NCBI GenBank assembly: GCA_016869675.1
Contig: VGDP01000021.1
Location: forward strand, 1 to 55,946
Direction: 5' to 3'
DNA: 55,946 nt
From: Alphaproteobacteria bacterium
Lineage (GTDB): Bacteria > Pseudomonadota > Alphaproteobacteria > SP197
The translations under genes were made by a program, and so were the position numbers. Position 1 is the first letter of the stretch; each line of letters begins with the position of its first letter. Shown here in pieces: positions 28,420 through 39,813 of the stretch. The notes below the pieces were generated by a model. The model searched no databases. It saw only the letters and a list, made by a program, of their open reading frames with translations, and was not told the DNA's origin.

Positions 28420-28480
28420 CGCCGCCGTCGGCGTCCATGTTATAAGGTCCGGCGTCTGGGCCTTGCGGAGGGGTAGCGCC

Positions 28481-31166
<2,686 letters not shown>

Positions 31167-31168
<2 letters not shown>

Positions 31169-31239
31169 AGCGGGGACCGATCACGGCCGGCCCACGCGCG
31201 CTTCACCCCGTTGTGGTTCGCGCGTGGGCCGGCGTCCCC
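31167..31239. repeat. Dispersed palindromic repeat, third site; likely acnA terminator
   Basis: Begins in the acnA stop codon with AGAGCGGGGACCGATCACG, which is the reverse complement of the end of the element at 40777-40795. Inside is a perfect 14-bp inverted repeat CCGGCCCACGCGCG/CGCGCGTGGGCCGG (31187-31200 and 31219-31232) and an outer GGGGAC/GTCCCC pair. There is no T-run, so it would end transcription by structure or with Rho, if at all. Confidence 0.7.
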
Positions 31240-31253
31240 ATAGGGTCCGCCCC

Positions 31254-31740
31254 ATGATGTGGACCGCTACCCTGGCTCGTGGTTGCCGTGACGTTCGGCG
31301 CCGCCGCTCGCGTCGAGGAACGCGCGCCGGTGGTGGTAGAACTCTACACGTCCGAGGGCTGCAACTCGTGTCCGCCGGCGGACGAGTTCCTCGGCGAACT
31401 GGCGCGGCGCCCCGAGATCCTGGCGCTCGCCTTCCGCGTCGACTACTGGGACTATCTCGGCCGGGCTGTTCGCTTCGCCAAGCCGGACTACACCCAGCGC
31501 CAGCGCGCCTACGCCCGCGCGCTCGGCTCGCCCATGGTCTACACGCCCCAGGCCGTGGTCGACGGCGTGCCCCACATCGTCGGCAGCGACCGCGCCGGGC
31601 TCAAGGCCCTGATTTGAGCGGTGCACGAGGACGCGGCCGTCGCCACCATTGACCTGGCCTGGACCGCCGACGGCAACTTGCAGGTCGCGATCCCGGCGGC
31701 GGATTACCAAGGAGCGGCGACCGTGTGGTTCGTGCGCTAC
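31254..31740 (+). pseudogene. DUF1223 thioredoxin-like secreted protein, inactivated and fused to the next gene
   Basis: The family is recognised from VVELYTSEGCNSCPPADEFL (with the CxxC), FRVDYWDYLGR and MVYTPQAVVDG. Lesions: the signal peptide MMWTATLA is out of frame with LVVAVTFGAAA, explained by loss of two bases in a CTCT run near 31275; a TGA stands at 31615-31617 (KALI-stop-AVHEDA); and the last third of the protein is missing, because near TVWFVRYDDH the frame runs straight into an acyl-CoA synthetase. Known members are periplasmic proteins of unknown function located after acnA. Confidence 0.82.
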
Positions 31741-32976
31741 GACGATCACGGCGTCCCCGAGGTGACCGACGGCGAGAACGCCATTACGGATTCCAGCGGT
31801 CAGCGCGCGGTGCTGGCCGATCATGCGGAGGCCATCGGCGTGCCCTGGGCGCCCATCGGCGAGGCGACACGGGCGCGCATCCCCGCGCGCCTGGCGCCCG
31901 ACCTGCCGGCGACCAACCCGCTGGACGCCTGGTGCGGCGAACCCGACTGGATCGACCGGTTCACCGCCAGTCTCGACGACCTGGCCCGCGACCCGGACAC
32001 CGCCATCGCCGTCGCCATGACCGAGTACGGCGCGGCGGCGACCGACCCGGTGCCGCGCGGCGTCGCCGAAGTCTGCCGGCGCGTGGCTGCCACGGCGCCC
32101 CTGCCCGTCGTGGCGGCGAGCTTCACGAGCCGGCAGTTTCACCCCGACGCGGTCCAGGCGCTGGCGGCGGACGGGATCGTCGTCCTGGGCGGCGGCTACA
32201 ACGCCCTGAAGGCGATCCGCCACGCGCTCGACCGGCGCGACGCGCGGGCGCGGGCTGAGGATCCGCCGCCCGACGCGCCGGCACCCGCGACGGTCGCGCG
32301 CTGGCGCGCGCGCCTGGCCGAGGGCCGGGTGTTCGACGAGGCCGAAGGCCTCGCCATGCTCGCCGACTTCTGCGTGCCTACCGTCCCTTGGCGCCACGCG
32401 GCCAGCGCCGAGGAGGCGATCGCGGCCGCCCGCGCGCTGGGACTGCTGGTCGCGCTCAAGACCGCCGCTGGTGCCCTGCACAAGACCGATGTGGGCGGTG
32501 TGCGTCTGGCGCTGCGCACAGCTGAATCGGTCGCCGAGGCGTAAGCGGATTTGGCGGCGCGCCTGGGGCCCCGGGTGCTGGTCCAGGGCATGGCACCGCG
32601 CGGCGTCGAGTTGGTGCTGGGCCGGGTGCGCGACGCAGATTTCGGCGCCATCGTGGTGGCGGGCGCAGGTGGCGAGTTGGTCGAGGTTCTGGCCGATGCG
32701 GCGTTCGCGCTGCCGCCGTTCGGCCCCGCGACCGCTCTGCGCCTCGTCGAAGGGCTGCGGCTGGCGCCGCTGCTGGTCGGCGTCCGCGGCCGGCCGCCGG
32801 TCGACTGCGCGGCCCTGGCCGGGGCCGTGGCGTGCTTCTCGGGCCTGGCGCACGCGCTCGGCGACGCCATCGCCGAACTCGACGTCAACCCCGTGATCGC
32901 CGGACCGCGCGGCACAATCGCCGTGGACGCCCTGGTCCGCCCGGCGACCGCGTCTACGCCGTCAGCCCGCGCGTGA
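31741..32976 (+). pseudogene. NDP-forming acyl-CoA synthetase (ATP-grasp) relic, N-terminus deleted
   Basis: The frame enters at ITDSSGQRAVLADHAEAIG, the middle ligase domain of acetyl-CoA synthetase (ADP-forming)-like proteins, and continues to the ATP-grasp domain (VALKTAAGALHKTDVGGVRL; VLVQGMAPRGVELVLG; ELDVNPVI). The N-terminal CoA-binding domain, about 290 residues, is gone at the junction with DUF1223. A TAA at 32542-32544 breaks VAEA-stop-ADLAARLGP, where relatives commonly have Tyr or Phe. The final TGA lies 22 bases inside the 3' end of converging htpG. Confidence 0.85.
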
Positions 32977-34834
32977 GCGCTCTCGACAGCCGGCGTGCGA
33001 AGGCCGCGCCGTCGGCCGGCGTCTCGCCTTCCAGGATCAGAGCCTGGTCGAGCAGGATGTGCGCCATCTCCTCGACCGCGTCGACCGCGTCGCCCCGGTG
33101 CACGCGTTGGGCGAGCGCGCCGATCAGGACGTGGCCCGGGTTGACTTCCAGGATGCGCTTGGACGTGGTGTCGACCCGCTGGTGCTGGCGCAGCATGCGT
33201 TCCACGTGGAGGTCCAGGTCGTTCGCGTCGGCGACCAAGCAGACCGGGCTTTCGGTCAGCCGCGCGCTCGCGCGCACGTCCTTCACCTTGTCGCCGAGCG
33301 CCAGCTTGAACACAGCGATCAGGCTCTTGACCTTGGGGTCCGCCGCGTCGGCCTTCGGCGCCGCGTCCGGCTGGGGCGCGATGGCGTCGAGGTCGATCTC
33401 GCCGCGCGTGACCGAGACGAAGCGCTTGTCCTTGAACGCGCCGACCGCCGGCACCCAGAACTCGTCGATCGGGTCGGTCAGCAGCAGCACCTCGACGCCC
33501 TTGGCGCTGAACGCCTCCAGGTGCGGGCTGGCGGCCAGCGCCCTGGGGTCCTCGCCGGCGATGGTGAAGATGGCGTCCTGCCCCGGCTTCATGCGCGCCA
33601 CATAGTCCTCGAGCGCGACCGGCTTGTCGCTGTCGGTCGAGCGGAAGCGCGCGAGCCCGAGCAGCGCATCGCGCCGGGCGTGATCCTCGTACAGTCCCTC
33701 CTTGAGCACGGCGCCGAAGGCCTCCCAGAACGCGGCGTAACCGTCGGCGTCGTCCTTGGCCTTGCGCGCCAGCTCGTCGAGCACGCGCTTGGTCAGGCCC
33801 TGGCGGATCTTGGCCACCACCGGGTTGGCCTGCAGCATCTCGCGGCTGACGTTGAGGGGCAGGTCGGCGCAATCGACCACGCCGGCCACGAAGCGCAGCC
33901 ACGCCGGCATCAGGTCCTGGCAGTCGTCGGTGATGAACACGCGCTTGACGTAAAGCTTCACGCGGTGGTGGCGCTCGGGCACGAACAGGTCGAAGGGTCG
34001 GCGCGTCGGCACGAACAAGAGGTTGGTGTACTCGACCGTGCCCTCGTTGCGGTTGTGCAGGGTCAGCCACGGCTCGTCCGCCGCGTGCGCGACGTGGTGG
34101 TAGAACTCGCGGTACTGCGCCGCGTCGATCGAGGCCTTGTCGCGCGCCCACAGCGCGCCGGCGCTGTTCAGCCGCTCGGGCGCGCCCGCGCTCGCCTCCA
34201 GCAGGATCGGCAGGCCGATGTGGTCGGAATAGGTGCGCACAATGTGCTCAAGACGCTGAGGCTCCAGGTGCTCGTCCTCGCCGTCCTTGAGATGGAGCGT
34301 GATCGCGGTCCCACGTGGACCCGCCACGCCCGGCTCGATGGCGAAGGCCCCCTTGCCGTCCGAGCGCCACGTCCAGGTGGCGTCCGTGCCCGCGCGCCGG
34401 CTGGTGACCGCGACCTCGCGGGCGACCATGAACGCGGCGTAGAAGCCGACGCCGAACTGGCCGATCAGCGAGACATCCTTCGCCTTGTCGCCCGAGAGCT
34501 GGGCCATGAAGGCGGCCGTGCCCGAACCGGCGATGGTGCCCAGGTGCTCGATCAGCTCCTCGCGGCTCATGCCGATGCCGTTGTCGATCACGGTCAGGGT
34601 GCGCGCCGCCTTGTCAGGGCGGAGGCGGATGGCGAGCTCGGCGTCCTCGGCGATCAGCGCCGGTTCGGTGAGCGCGGCGTAGCGCAGCCGGTCGCACGCG
34701 TCCGAGGCGTTGGAGATCAGCTCGCGTAGGAAGATCTCCTTCTTCGAGTAGAGCGCGTTGACCACCAGGTCGAGGAGGCGTGCCACCTCGGTCCTGAACG
34801 CGTGGGTTTCCTGGCCCTTGCCGTCCGCCGTCAT
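32954..34834 (-). CDS. htpG: Chaperone protein HtpG (Hsp90)
   Basis: A 626-residue bacterial Hsp90. The GHKL ATPase pocket is intact: ELISNASDACDRLRY, DNGIGMSREELIEHLG and IGQFGVGFYAAFMVA. The middle-domain catalytic Arg lies in PLNVSREMLQ, and the C-terminal dimerisation domain reaches MAHILLDQALILEGE. The ATG chosen begins MTADGKGQETHAFRTEVARLLDLV, standard for the family; a much longer in-frame reading is spurious because it covers the divergent helicase promoter. Confidence 0.96.
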   Translation of the reverse strand: MTADGKGQETHAFRTEVARLLDLVVNALYSKKEIFLRELISNASDACDRLRYAALTEPALIAEDAELAIRLRPDKAARTLTVIDNGIGMSREELIEHLGTIAGSGTAAFMAQLSGDKAKDVSLIGQFGVGFYAAFMVAREVAVTSRRAGTDATWTWRSDGKGAFAIEPGVAGPRGTAITLHLKDGEDEHLEPQRLEHIVRTYSDHIGLPILLEASAGAPERLNSAGALWARDKASIDAAQYREFYHHVAHAADEPWLTLHNRNEGTVEYTNLLFVPTRRPFDLFVPERHHRVKLYVKRVFITDDCQDLMPAWLRFVAGVVDCADLPLNVSREMLQANPVVAKIRQGLTKRVLDELARKAKDDADGYAAFWEAFGAVLKEGLYEDHARRDALLGLARFRSTDSDKPVALEDYVARMKPGQDAIFTIAGEDPRALAASPHLEAFSAKGVEVLLLTDPIDEFWVPAVGAFKDKRFVSVTRGEIDLDAIAPQPDAAPKADAADPKVKSLIAVFKLALGDKVKDVRASARLTESPVCLVADANDLDLHVERMLRQHQRVDTTSKRILEVNPGHVLIGALAQRVHRGDAVDAVEEMAHILLDQALILEGETPADGAAFARRLSRALTRGLTA

Positions 34835-34958
34835 CACCACACCCTGCCGTTGCCCCGCTCGGGGCTTCGATATGTGCGACGGCGCGGCTTCGTTCAAGCC
34901 CCTTGGTGGGGCGCCGAGCCCCTTGTCAGGGGGCGCGCGGCGAACGATCTTGGGGTTG

Positions 34959-37436
34959 ATGGCAGGCCAGCAGGGCCGGGTGGTCGCAATCCTCGGGCCG
35001 ACCAACACCGGCAAAACCCACCTCGCGCTCGAGCGCATGCTCGGCCATGAAAGCGGCATCATCGGCCTGCCGCTGCGCCTGCTGGCGCGCGAGGTATACG
35101 ACCGCGCGGCGCGGGCGCGCGGCGCCGCCACGGTCGCGATGGTCACCGGCGAGGAGAAGATCGTCCCGGCCCGACCGCGCTGGTTCGTGTGTACCACCGA
35201 GGCCATGCCGCTCGACCACGCGGTCGATTTCGTCGCCATCGACGAGGTCCAGCTCGCCGCGGACGACGAACGCGGCCACGTGTTCACCGACCGGGTGCTA
35301 AACGCGCGCGGCCAGCACGAGACCTTGTTCCTGGGCGCCGAGACCGTGCGCCCGATCCTGCGCCGCCTGGTGCCCGAGGCGGAGTACGTGGCGCGCCCGC
35401 GCTTCTCGAAGCTGATCCACGCCGGCTACCGCAAGATCACGCGCCTGCCCCGGCGCACCGCCGTGGTCGCGTTCTCGGCCGCCGAGGTCTACCGCGTCGC
35501 CGAGGCGTTGCGCAGCCACCGGGGCGGGGCGGCGGTGGTGCTCGGCGCGCTCAGCCCGCGCGCGCGCAACGCCCAGATCGCGCTGTTCCAGTCCGGCGAG
35601 GTCGACTACCTGGTCGCCACCGACGCCATCGGCATGGGCCTGAACATGGACGTCGACCACGTGGCGTTCGCCGGCCTGCGCAAGTTCGACGGCGTGGCGC
35701 CGCGAGCGCTGGACGTGACCGAGATCTCCCAGATCGCCGGACGAGCCGGGCGCTACATGAACGACGGCACCTTCGGCACCACGGCCGACGTGGGCGAGCT
35801 CGATCCCGCGGTCGCCCTGGCCGTCGAAGGCCACGCCTTCCCACCGCTGACCCGTGTGCGCTGGCGCAACAGCCGGCTGGAGACCCGCTCGCTCGGCGCG
35901 CTGCTCGCCTCGCTCGAGGCGCCGCCGCCCCACGGTTTCCTGGTGCGCCAACGCCGCGCCGTCGACCACCAGGCCCTGGCGACGCTCGCCCGGAACCCCG
36001 AGATCGCGGCGCTCGCGGCCGATCCGGCGGGCGTGCGCCTCCTGTGGGACGTCTGCCAGGTGCCCGACTACCGCAAGACCCTGGCCGAGGAGCACGTGCG
36101 CTTCGTCGACCGGGTCTTCCGCCACTTGCGCGGCGGCGAGGGCCGCCTGCCGGGCGACTGGGTGGCGCGTTTGATCGAACGGCTCGACCGCGTCGACGGC
36201 GACATCGACACCCTGATGGCGCGCATGGCGCACGTCCGCACCTGGAGCTACGTCGCGCACCGGCCCGGCTGGCTGGATGATCCCGCGCCGTGGCAGGAGC
36301 GCACGCGCGCCATCGAGGATCGCCTGTCCGACGCCCTGCACCGCGGCCTGACCCAGCGCTTCGTCGACCAGCGCACCGCCGTGCTGGTGCGCCGGCTGGA
36401 CGCCGAGACCGCCGCGGCCGAGGTCGACGAGGGCGGCGCGGTCACCGTGGACGGCGAGGTGCTGGGCCAGCTCAGCGGCTTCCGCTTCGTCGCGCGGCCC
36501 GCCGCGACCCGACGCGAGGGGCGCGCGGTTTGGGCGGTGGCGCGCCGCGCGCTGGGTCCGTTGCTGGAGCAGCGCGCCGCCACGCTGTTGGCGGATAGGG
36601 ACCCCGCCGTCCTGGTCGCCGAGGACGGGACCGTCGCCTGGGATGGCGCCGCGGTCGCGCGCCTGGTGCCAGGACCCGCGCCGCTGGCGCCGCGCGTCGA
36701 GCTGCTGGCCGGCGACCTGATCGCCGAGACGACGAGCGCCGCCCTGACGAGGCACCTGCAGGCCTGGCTCGATCGCTGGCTCGATCGCGCGCTCGGCGCC
36801 TTGCGCGCGCTGGCCCGGGCACGGCTCGAGGGCGCGGCGCGCGGGCTCGCCTTCGCGTTGACCGAGGCGCTGGGCAGCGTGCCCACGGAAAACGTGCGCG
36901 AGCAGGTCCGGTCCTTGAGCGAAGCCGACCGCGTGCACCTCGCGCGCTTCGGGGTGCGGCTCGGCCGCCATCATGTCTACGTTCAGGGCGCGCTCAAGCC
37001 GCGCGCGCTGGCGGCACGGGCACTGCTGTGGGGCGTTGCCAGCGGCGAGCGCGACCATCCGCCGGTACCGACCGGCGGCGAGCGTTGGCTGGACGGCGCG
37101 GCCGATCTGCCGGCGGGCTTCCTGACGGCCATCGGTTTCGTGCCGATCGGCCGCCGCGCGCTGCGTGTCGATCAGGTCGAGGTTGTGGGGCGCGCGCTGC
37201 GCAAGGCCGCGCGCTCCGCTGGTGCCACCTTCGCGGTTCCCGAGACCGCGATTGCCCTGGCTGGCCCGGAGGATCTGGATGGCCTGCTGGCGGCGACCGG
37301 TTTCCAGCATGTCCCGGCGGCTGTGGACGCGCCGCCGCGCGCCCGGGCGAAGCCGCGTCGCGCACCTCGCCGGCCGCCCGCGCCCCATCCCCATTCGCCC
37401 TTCGCCAAGCTGGCCGACTGGGGCAACGCGCGATGA
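34959..37436 (+). CDS. Suv3-like ATP-dependent RNA helicase
   Basis: An 825-residue superfamily 2 helicase related to mitochondrial Suv3. Walker A GPTNTGKTH, the DEVQ box (FVAIDEVQLA), GAETVRPIL, the motif V region ATDAIGMGLNMDVDHVAF, and motif VI QIAGRAGR are intact. The alphaproteobacterial form has a long C-terminal half with a low-complexity Arg/Pro tail (PRRAPRRPPAPHPH). Likely unwinds RNA in turnover or ribosome work (inference). Start at MAGQQGRVVAIL; the open frame upstream of it overlaps htpG. Its stop overlaps the next ATG. Confidence 0.9.
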   Translation: MAGQQGRVVAILGPTNTGKTHLALERMLGHESGIIGLPLRLLAREVYDRAARARGAATVAMVTGEEKIVPARPRWFVCTTEAMPLDHAVDFVAIDEVQLAADDERGHVFTDRVLNARGQHETLFLGAETVRPILRRLVPEAEYVARPRFSKLIHAGYRKITRLPRRTAVVAFSAAEVYRVAEALRSHRGGAAVVLGALSPRARNAQIALFQSGEVDYLVATDAIGMGLNMDVDHVAFAGLRKFDGVAPRALDVTEISQIAGRAGRYMNDGTFGTTADVGELDPAVALAVEGHAFPPLTRVRWRNSRLETRSLGALLASLEAPPPHGFLVRQRRAVDHQALATLARNPEIAALAADPAGVRLLWDVCQVPDYRKTLAEEHVRFVDRVFRHLRGGEGRLPGDWVARLIERLDRVDGDIDTLMARMAHVRTWSYVAHRPGWLDDPAPWQERTRAIEDRLSDALHRGLTQRFVDQRTAVLVRRLDAETAAAEVDEGGAVTVDGEVLGQLSGFRFVARPAATRREGRAVWAVARRALGPLLEQRAATLLADRDPAVLVAEDGTVAWDGAAVARLVPGPAPLAPRVELLAGDLIAETTSAALTRHLQAWLDRWLDRALGALRALARARLEGAARGLAFALTEALGSVPTENVREQVRSLSEADRVHLARFGVRLGRHHVYVQGALKPRALAARALLWGVASGERDHPPVPTGGERWLDGAADLPAGFLTAIGFVPIGRRALRVDQVEVVGRALRKAARSAGATFAVPETAIALAGPEDLDGLLAATGFQHVPAAVDAPPRARAKPRRAPRRPPAPHPHSPFAKLADWGNAR

Positions 37437-37816
37437 CCGAGCCGGCGCTGCGCCTGGACAAGTGGCTGTGGCACGCGCGCTTCCTCAAGACCCGCTTGCT
37501 CGCCACTCGCCTGGTCAACGGCGGCCGCGTGCGCCTGAACCATCGCGTCATTGACAAGGCGGCGACCCTGGTGCGCGCGGGCGACGTGCTGACCTTCGGC
37601 CTGGGGCCGTCGGTCAAGGTGGTGCGCGTGCTGGCGCTGGGTGCGCGGCGCGGCCCGCCGGCCGAGGCCCGCGTGCTCTACGAGGATCTGAGCCCGCCGC
37701 CGCCCGCGCCGGACGCGCTGGAACCGGAGGCGGCGCCGGCCGCACGGCAGCCCGGCCAGGGCCGGCCGACCAAGGCCGCGCGCCGCGCGATCGACCTCTT
37801 CACCGGGCGCGACTGA
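37433..37816 (+). CDS. S4-domain RNA-binding protein (Hsp15-like)
   Basis: A 127-residue protein starting with an S4 RNA-binding domain: LRLDKWLWHARFLKTRLLATRLVNGGRVRLN, GDVLTF. The C-terminal part is Pro/Ala-rich with a basic end (PTKAARRAIDLFTGRD) as in Hsp15-type proteins that bind stalled 50S-tRNA complexes. The ATGA overlap with the helicase suggests a shared role in RNA or ribosome handling. Confidence 0.88.
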   Translation: MTEPALRLDKWLWHARFLKTRLLATRLVNGGRVRLNHRVIDKAATLVRAGDVLTFGLGPSVKVVRVLALGARRGPPAEARVLYEDLSPPPPAPDALEPEAAPAARQPGQGRPTKAARRAIDLFTGRD

Positions 37817-37891
37817 CGCGACCGATGCCGGCGGAAGACCCCAATCCGCCAGTGGTTGCACCGCGCGGCGCGAAATGACATATGACCGCGC

Positions 37892-38350
37892 ATGTTGAGG
37901 CGCGTGGCTGAGCTGCTTGGGTTTGGGAACGCCCCGGCCGCCTTGGACCAGGACGAGGCGCGGCTTGCCGCCGCGGCACTGCTGATGGAAGCGACCCTCG
38001 CGGACGAGGCCGAACACCCGGCCGAACGTGCCGTCGCCGAGCGGCTGGTCGCCGACCGGTTCGGCCTATGCGAGGCGGCGTCGCGCGCTCTGCTCGACCT
38101 GGGCCGGGCGGCGGCGCAGGGTTCGACCGATCTGGTGCGCCACACCCGCGTGCTGAAGCAGGCCCTGGACGCCGAGGAGCGCATCGAGGTCATCACGGCG
38201 TTGTGGCAGGTGGTGCTGGCCGACGACGCGGTCGACGACTACGAGGACGCGTTGGTGCGCCAGGTCGCCGGCCTCCTGCACGTCAGCGACGGCGATCGGG
38301 CGCGGGCGCGACGCCGGGCCATGAAACGAAGGACGCACGAACGGGCCTGA
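37892..38350 (+). CDS. TerB-family (tellurite-resistance-like) protein
   Basis: A 152-residue all-alpha protein with the TerB pattern: [21 protein letters not shown] early and [23 protein letters not shown] later, both carrying acidic residues thought to bind metal. Function is unknown; despite the name such single-domain proteins need not confer tellurite resistance. The end is strongly basic ([17 protein letters not shown]). It precedes fdxA by 22 bases. Confidence 0.85.
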   Translation: MLRRVAELLGFGNAPAALDQDEARLAAAALLMEATLADEAEHPAERAVAERLVADRFGLCEAASRALLDLGRAAAQGSTDLVRHTRVLKQALDAEERIEVITALWQVVLADDAVDDYEDALVRQVAGLLHVSDGDRARARRRAMKRRTHERA

Positions 38351-38372
38351 GCGCCCGCGACCAGGAGGAACC

Positions 38373-38711
38373 ATGACGTACGTCGTCACCGAGGGCTGCA
38401 TCCGCTGCAAGTACACCGACTGCGTCGAGGTGTGCCCGGTCGACTGTTTCTACGAAGGCGCCAACATGCTCGTCATCCACCCCGACGAGTGCATCGACTG
38501 CGGCGTGTGCGAACCGGAATGCCCGATCGACGCCATCAAGCCCGACACCGATGACGGCATGGCCAAGTGGGTGGACTTCAACCGCACCTATTCGACCGAG
38601 TGGCCCAACATCAGCCGCAAGAAGGCGGCACCGCCAGACGCCGACGAATACAAGGACGTTAAGGATAAGATGCAGTATTTCGACCCCAAGCCTGCGGAAA
38701 TGGACGGTTAA
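38373..38711 (+). CDS. fdxA: Seven-iron ferredoxin FdxA
   Basis: A 112-residue ferredoxin with a [3Fe-4S] and a [4Fe-4S] cluster. The first motif [18 protein letters not shown] and the second [16 protein letters not shown] supply the ligands, and a roughly 50-residue C-terminal extension ([19 protein letters not shown]) is typical of alphaproteobacterial FdxA. AGGAGG precedes the ATG. It ends with a TAA at the family's normal length, showing that TAA is used as a real stop in this genome. Confidence 0.95.
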   Translation: MTYVVTEGCIRCKYTDCVEVCPVDCFYEGANMLVIHPDECIDCGVCEPECPIDAIKPDTDDGMAKWVDFNRTYSTEWPNISRKKAAPPDADEYKDVKDKMQYFDPKPAEMDG

Positions 38712-38923
38712 TTCGCGGCGTTAACGTTGTCTCAGCTTGCCATTCGGTGCGATCTGTGCTATTGGCGGGTGTTGTCAGGGTGGTGCTCGTTCGGGCCTGA
38801 AAGCCGGGCGCGGACCACAGGGTGCCAAGTATCCCGATCGCGCGTCGGGTTACAGCCATAGCGTTATCGGCATCATGACCGGAGCTGAAAAGCGCCGGTG
38901 GTGAGGAGGTTTGTGCGCGTTCC

Positions 38924-39799
38924 ATGACAAAGAGCTCGAAGTCTAAGGCCAATCTCAAGAGCCACGCCCCCAAGGGCCGCGCCAAGGCGGCGGCCTCGAA
39001 GCCGTCGACCGCGAAGGTGGCCGCGGCCAAGCCGAAGCCGGCGGCCGAGAAAAGCAAGCCCAAGCACGCCAACGGCAAGCCGACGGCGAAGCCCGCGGTG
39101 GCCAAGCCCGCTGTCCAGGCCGCGTCGGCGCCGACCGCGCCCAAGGCGCCCGTCGCCATGCCGAAGATCCAGATCGCGCCGGTACGCCCCAAGGGCAAGC
39201 CGAGCGGCCCGATCAAGGGCCCCGCCAAGATCGTCGCCGGCCCCCAGGCCGCCGAAATCGCCCACGAGATCGCCCACGGGATTGTACGTACAATAGGCAA
39301 ACACATGAAGAAGAACGGCTTTTCGGCCGGTGACTACGTCGTCTACCCGACCCACGGGGTGGGCAAGATCACCGGCATTGAGGAGCGTTCGCTGGCCGGG
39401 GCCAGCCTGAACCTGCTGGTGGTCAACTTCGAGAAGGACCGCATGACGCTGCGCGTGCCGGTCAACAAGGTCGAGACCTCGGGCATGCGCAAGCTGTCGA
39501 GCCGCGAAAAGATGCGCTCGGCGCTCACCGTGCTTAAGGGCCGCGCCCGCGTGAAGCGCACCATGTGGAGCCGGCGCGCCCAGGAGTACGAGGCCAAGAT
39601 CAACTCGGGCGACCCCGCGTCGATCGCCGAGGTCGTGCGCGACCTGCACGGCCGCGTCGGCCAGCCCGACCAGTCCTACAGCGAACGTCAGCTTTACGAG
39701 GCGGCGCTCGACCGGCTGGTGCGTGAACTCGCGGCGGTCGAGCGGATCGAGCCCGACAAGGCGGTCGAGCACGTCAACCGGCAGCTGCAGATCGCCTGA
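38924..39799 (+). CDS. CarD family transcriptional regulator with a long basic N-terminal extension
   Basis: A 291-residue protein. From residue 128 (MKKNGFSAGDYVVYPTHGVGKI) it is a standard CarD: an RNA-polymerase-interacting domain, then a helical DNA-binding part (RLVRELAAVERIEPDKAVE). CarD proteins stabilise open promoter complexes. The first 127 residues are Lys/Ala/Pro-rich repeats (AKPKPAAEKSKPKHANGKP), resembling histone H1-like tails. AGGAGG lies 14 bases before the ATG, a little far. The ATG at 39305 is an alternative start giving the usual CarD size, and a perfect palindrome lies just before it. 212 bases upstream of the gene hold no other gene. Confidence 0.9.
   Translation: MTKSSKSKANLKSHAPKGRAKAAASKPSTAKVAAAKPKPAAEKSKPKHANGKPTAKPAVAKPAVQAASAPTAPKAPVAMPKIQIAPVRPKGKPSGPIKGPAKIVAGPQAAEIAHEIAHGIVRTIGKHMKKNGFSAGDYVVYPTHGVGKITGIEERSLAGASLNLLVVNFEKDRMTLRVPVNKVETSGMRKLSSREKMRSALTVLKGRARVKRTMWSRRAQEYEAKINSGDPASIAEVVRDLHGRVGQPDQSYSERQLYEAALDRLVRELAAVERIEPDKAVEHVNRQLQIA
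39281..39294. promoter_or_regulatory. Perfect 14-bp AT-rich palindrome inside the carD extension
   Basis: ATTGTACGTACAAT is its own reverse complement and stands out in GC-rich coding DNA. It lies 10 bases before the internal ATG that would start a conventional CarD, and its right half TACAAT resembles a -10 box, so it could be an operator on an internal promoter. Coding function (GIVRTIG) is retained. Confidence 0.4.
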
Positions 39800-39813
39800 C
39801 CAGGGCGATTCCG

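Noticed and set aside
31615-31617. Selenocysteine at the TGA in the DUF1223 gene
   Set aside because: The family's redox cysteines are upstream (GCNSC) and intact, the TGA is not at a cysteine position, and no SECIS-like hairpin was recognised after it.
34880-34940. Short CCCCTTG/AGGGG hairpins between htpG and the helicase
   Set aside because: Stems of only about five base pairs in GC-rich DNA are expected by chance; no further support.
34758-34958. Upstream extension of the helicase by 67 codons
   Set aside because: It would overlap the start of the divergent htpG gene and has no family similarity; the ATG at 34959 gives the expected MAGQQGRVVAILGPTN start.
38712-38923. Possible small RNA or gene in the 212-base fdxA-carD gap
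   Set aside because: No conserved open frame, RNA family or T-run terminator was recognised; it most likely holds the carD promoter and leader.
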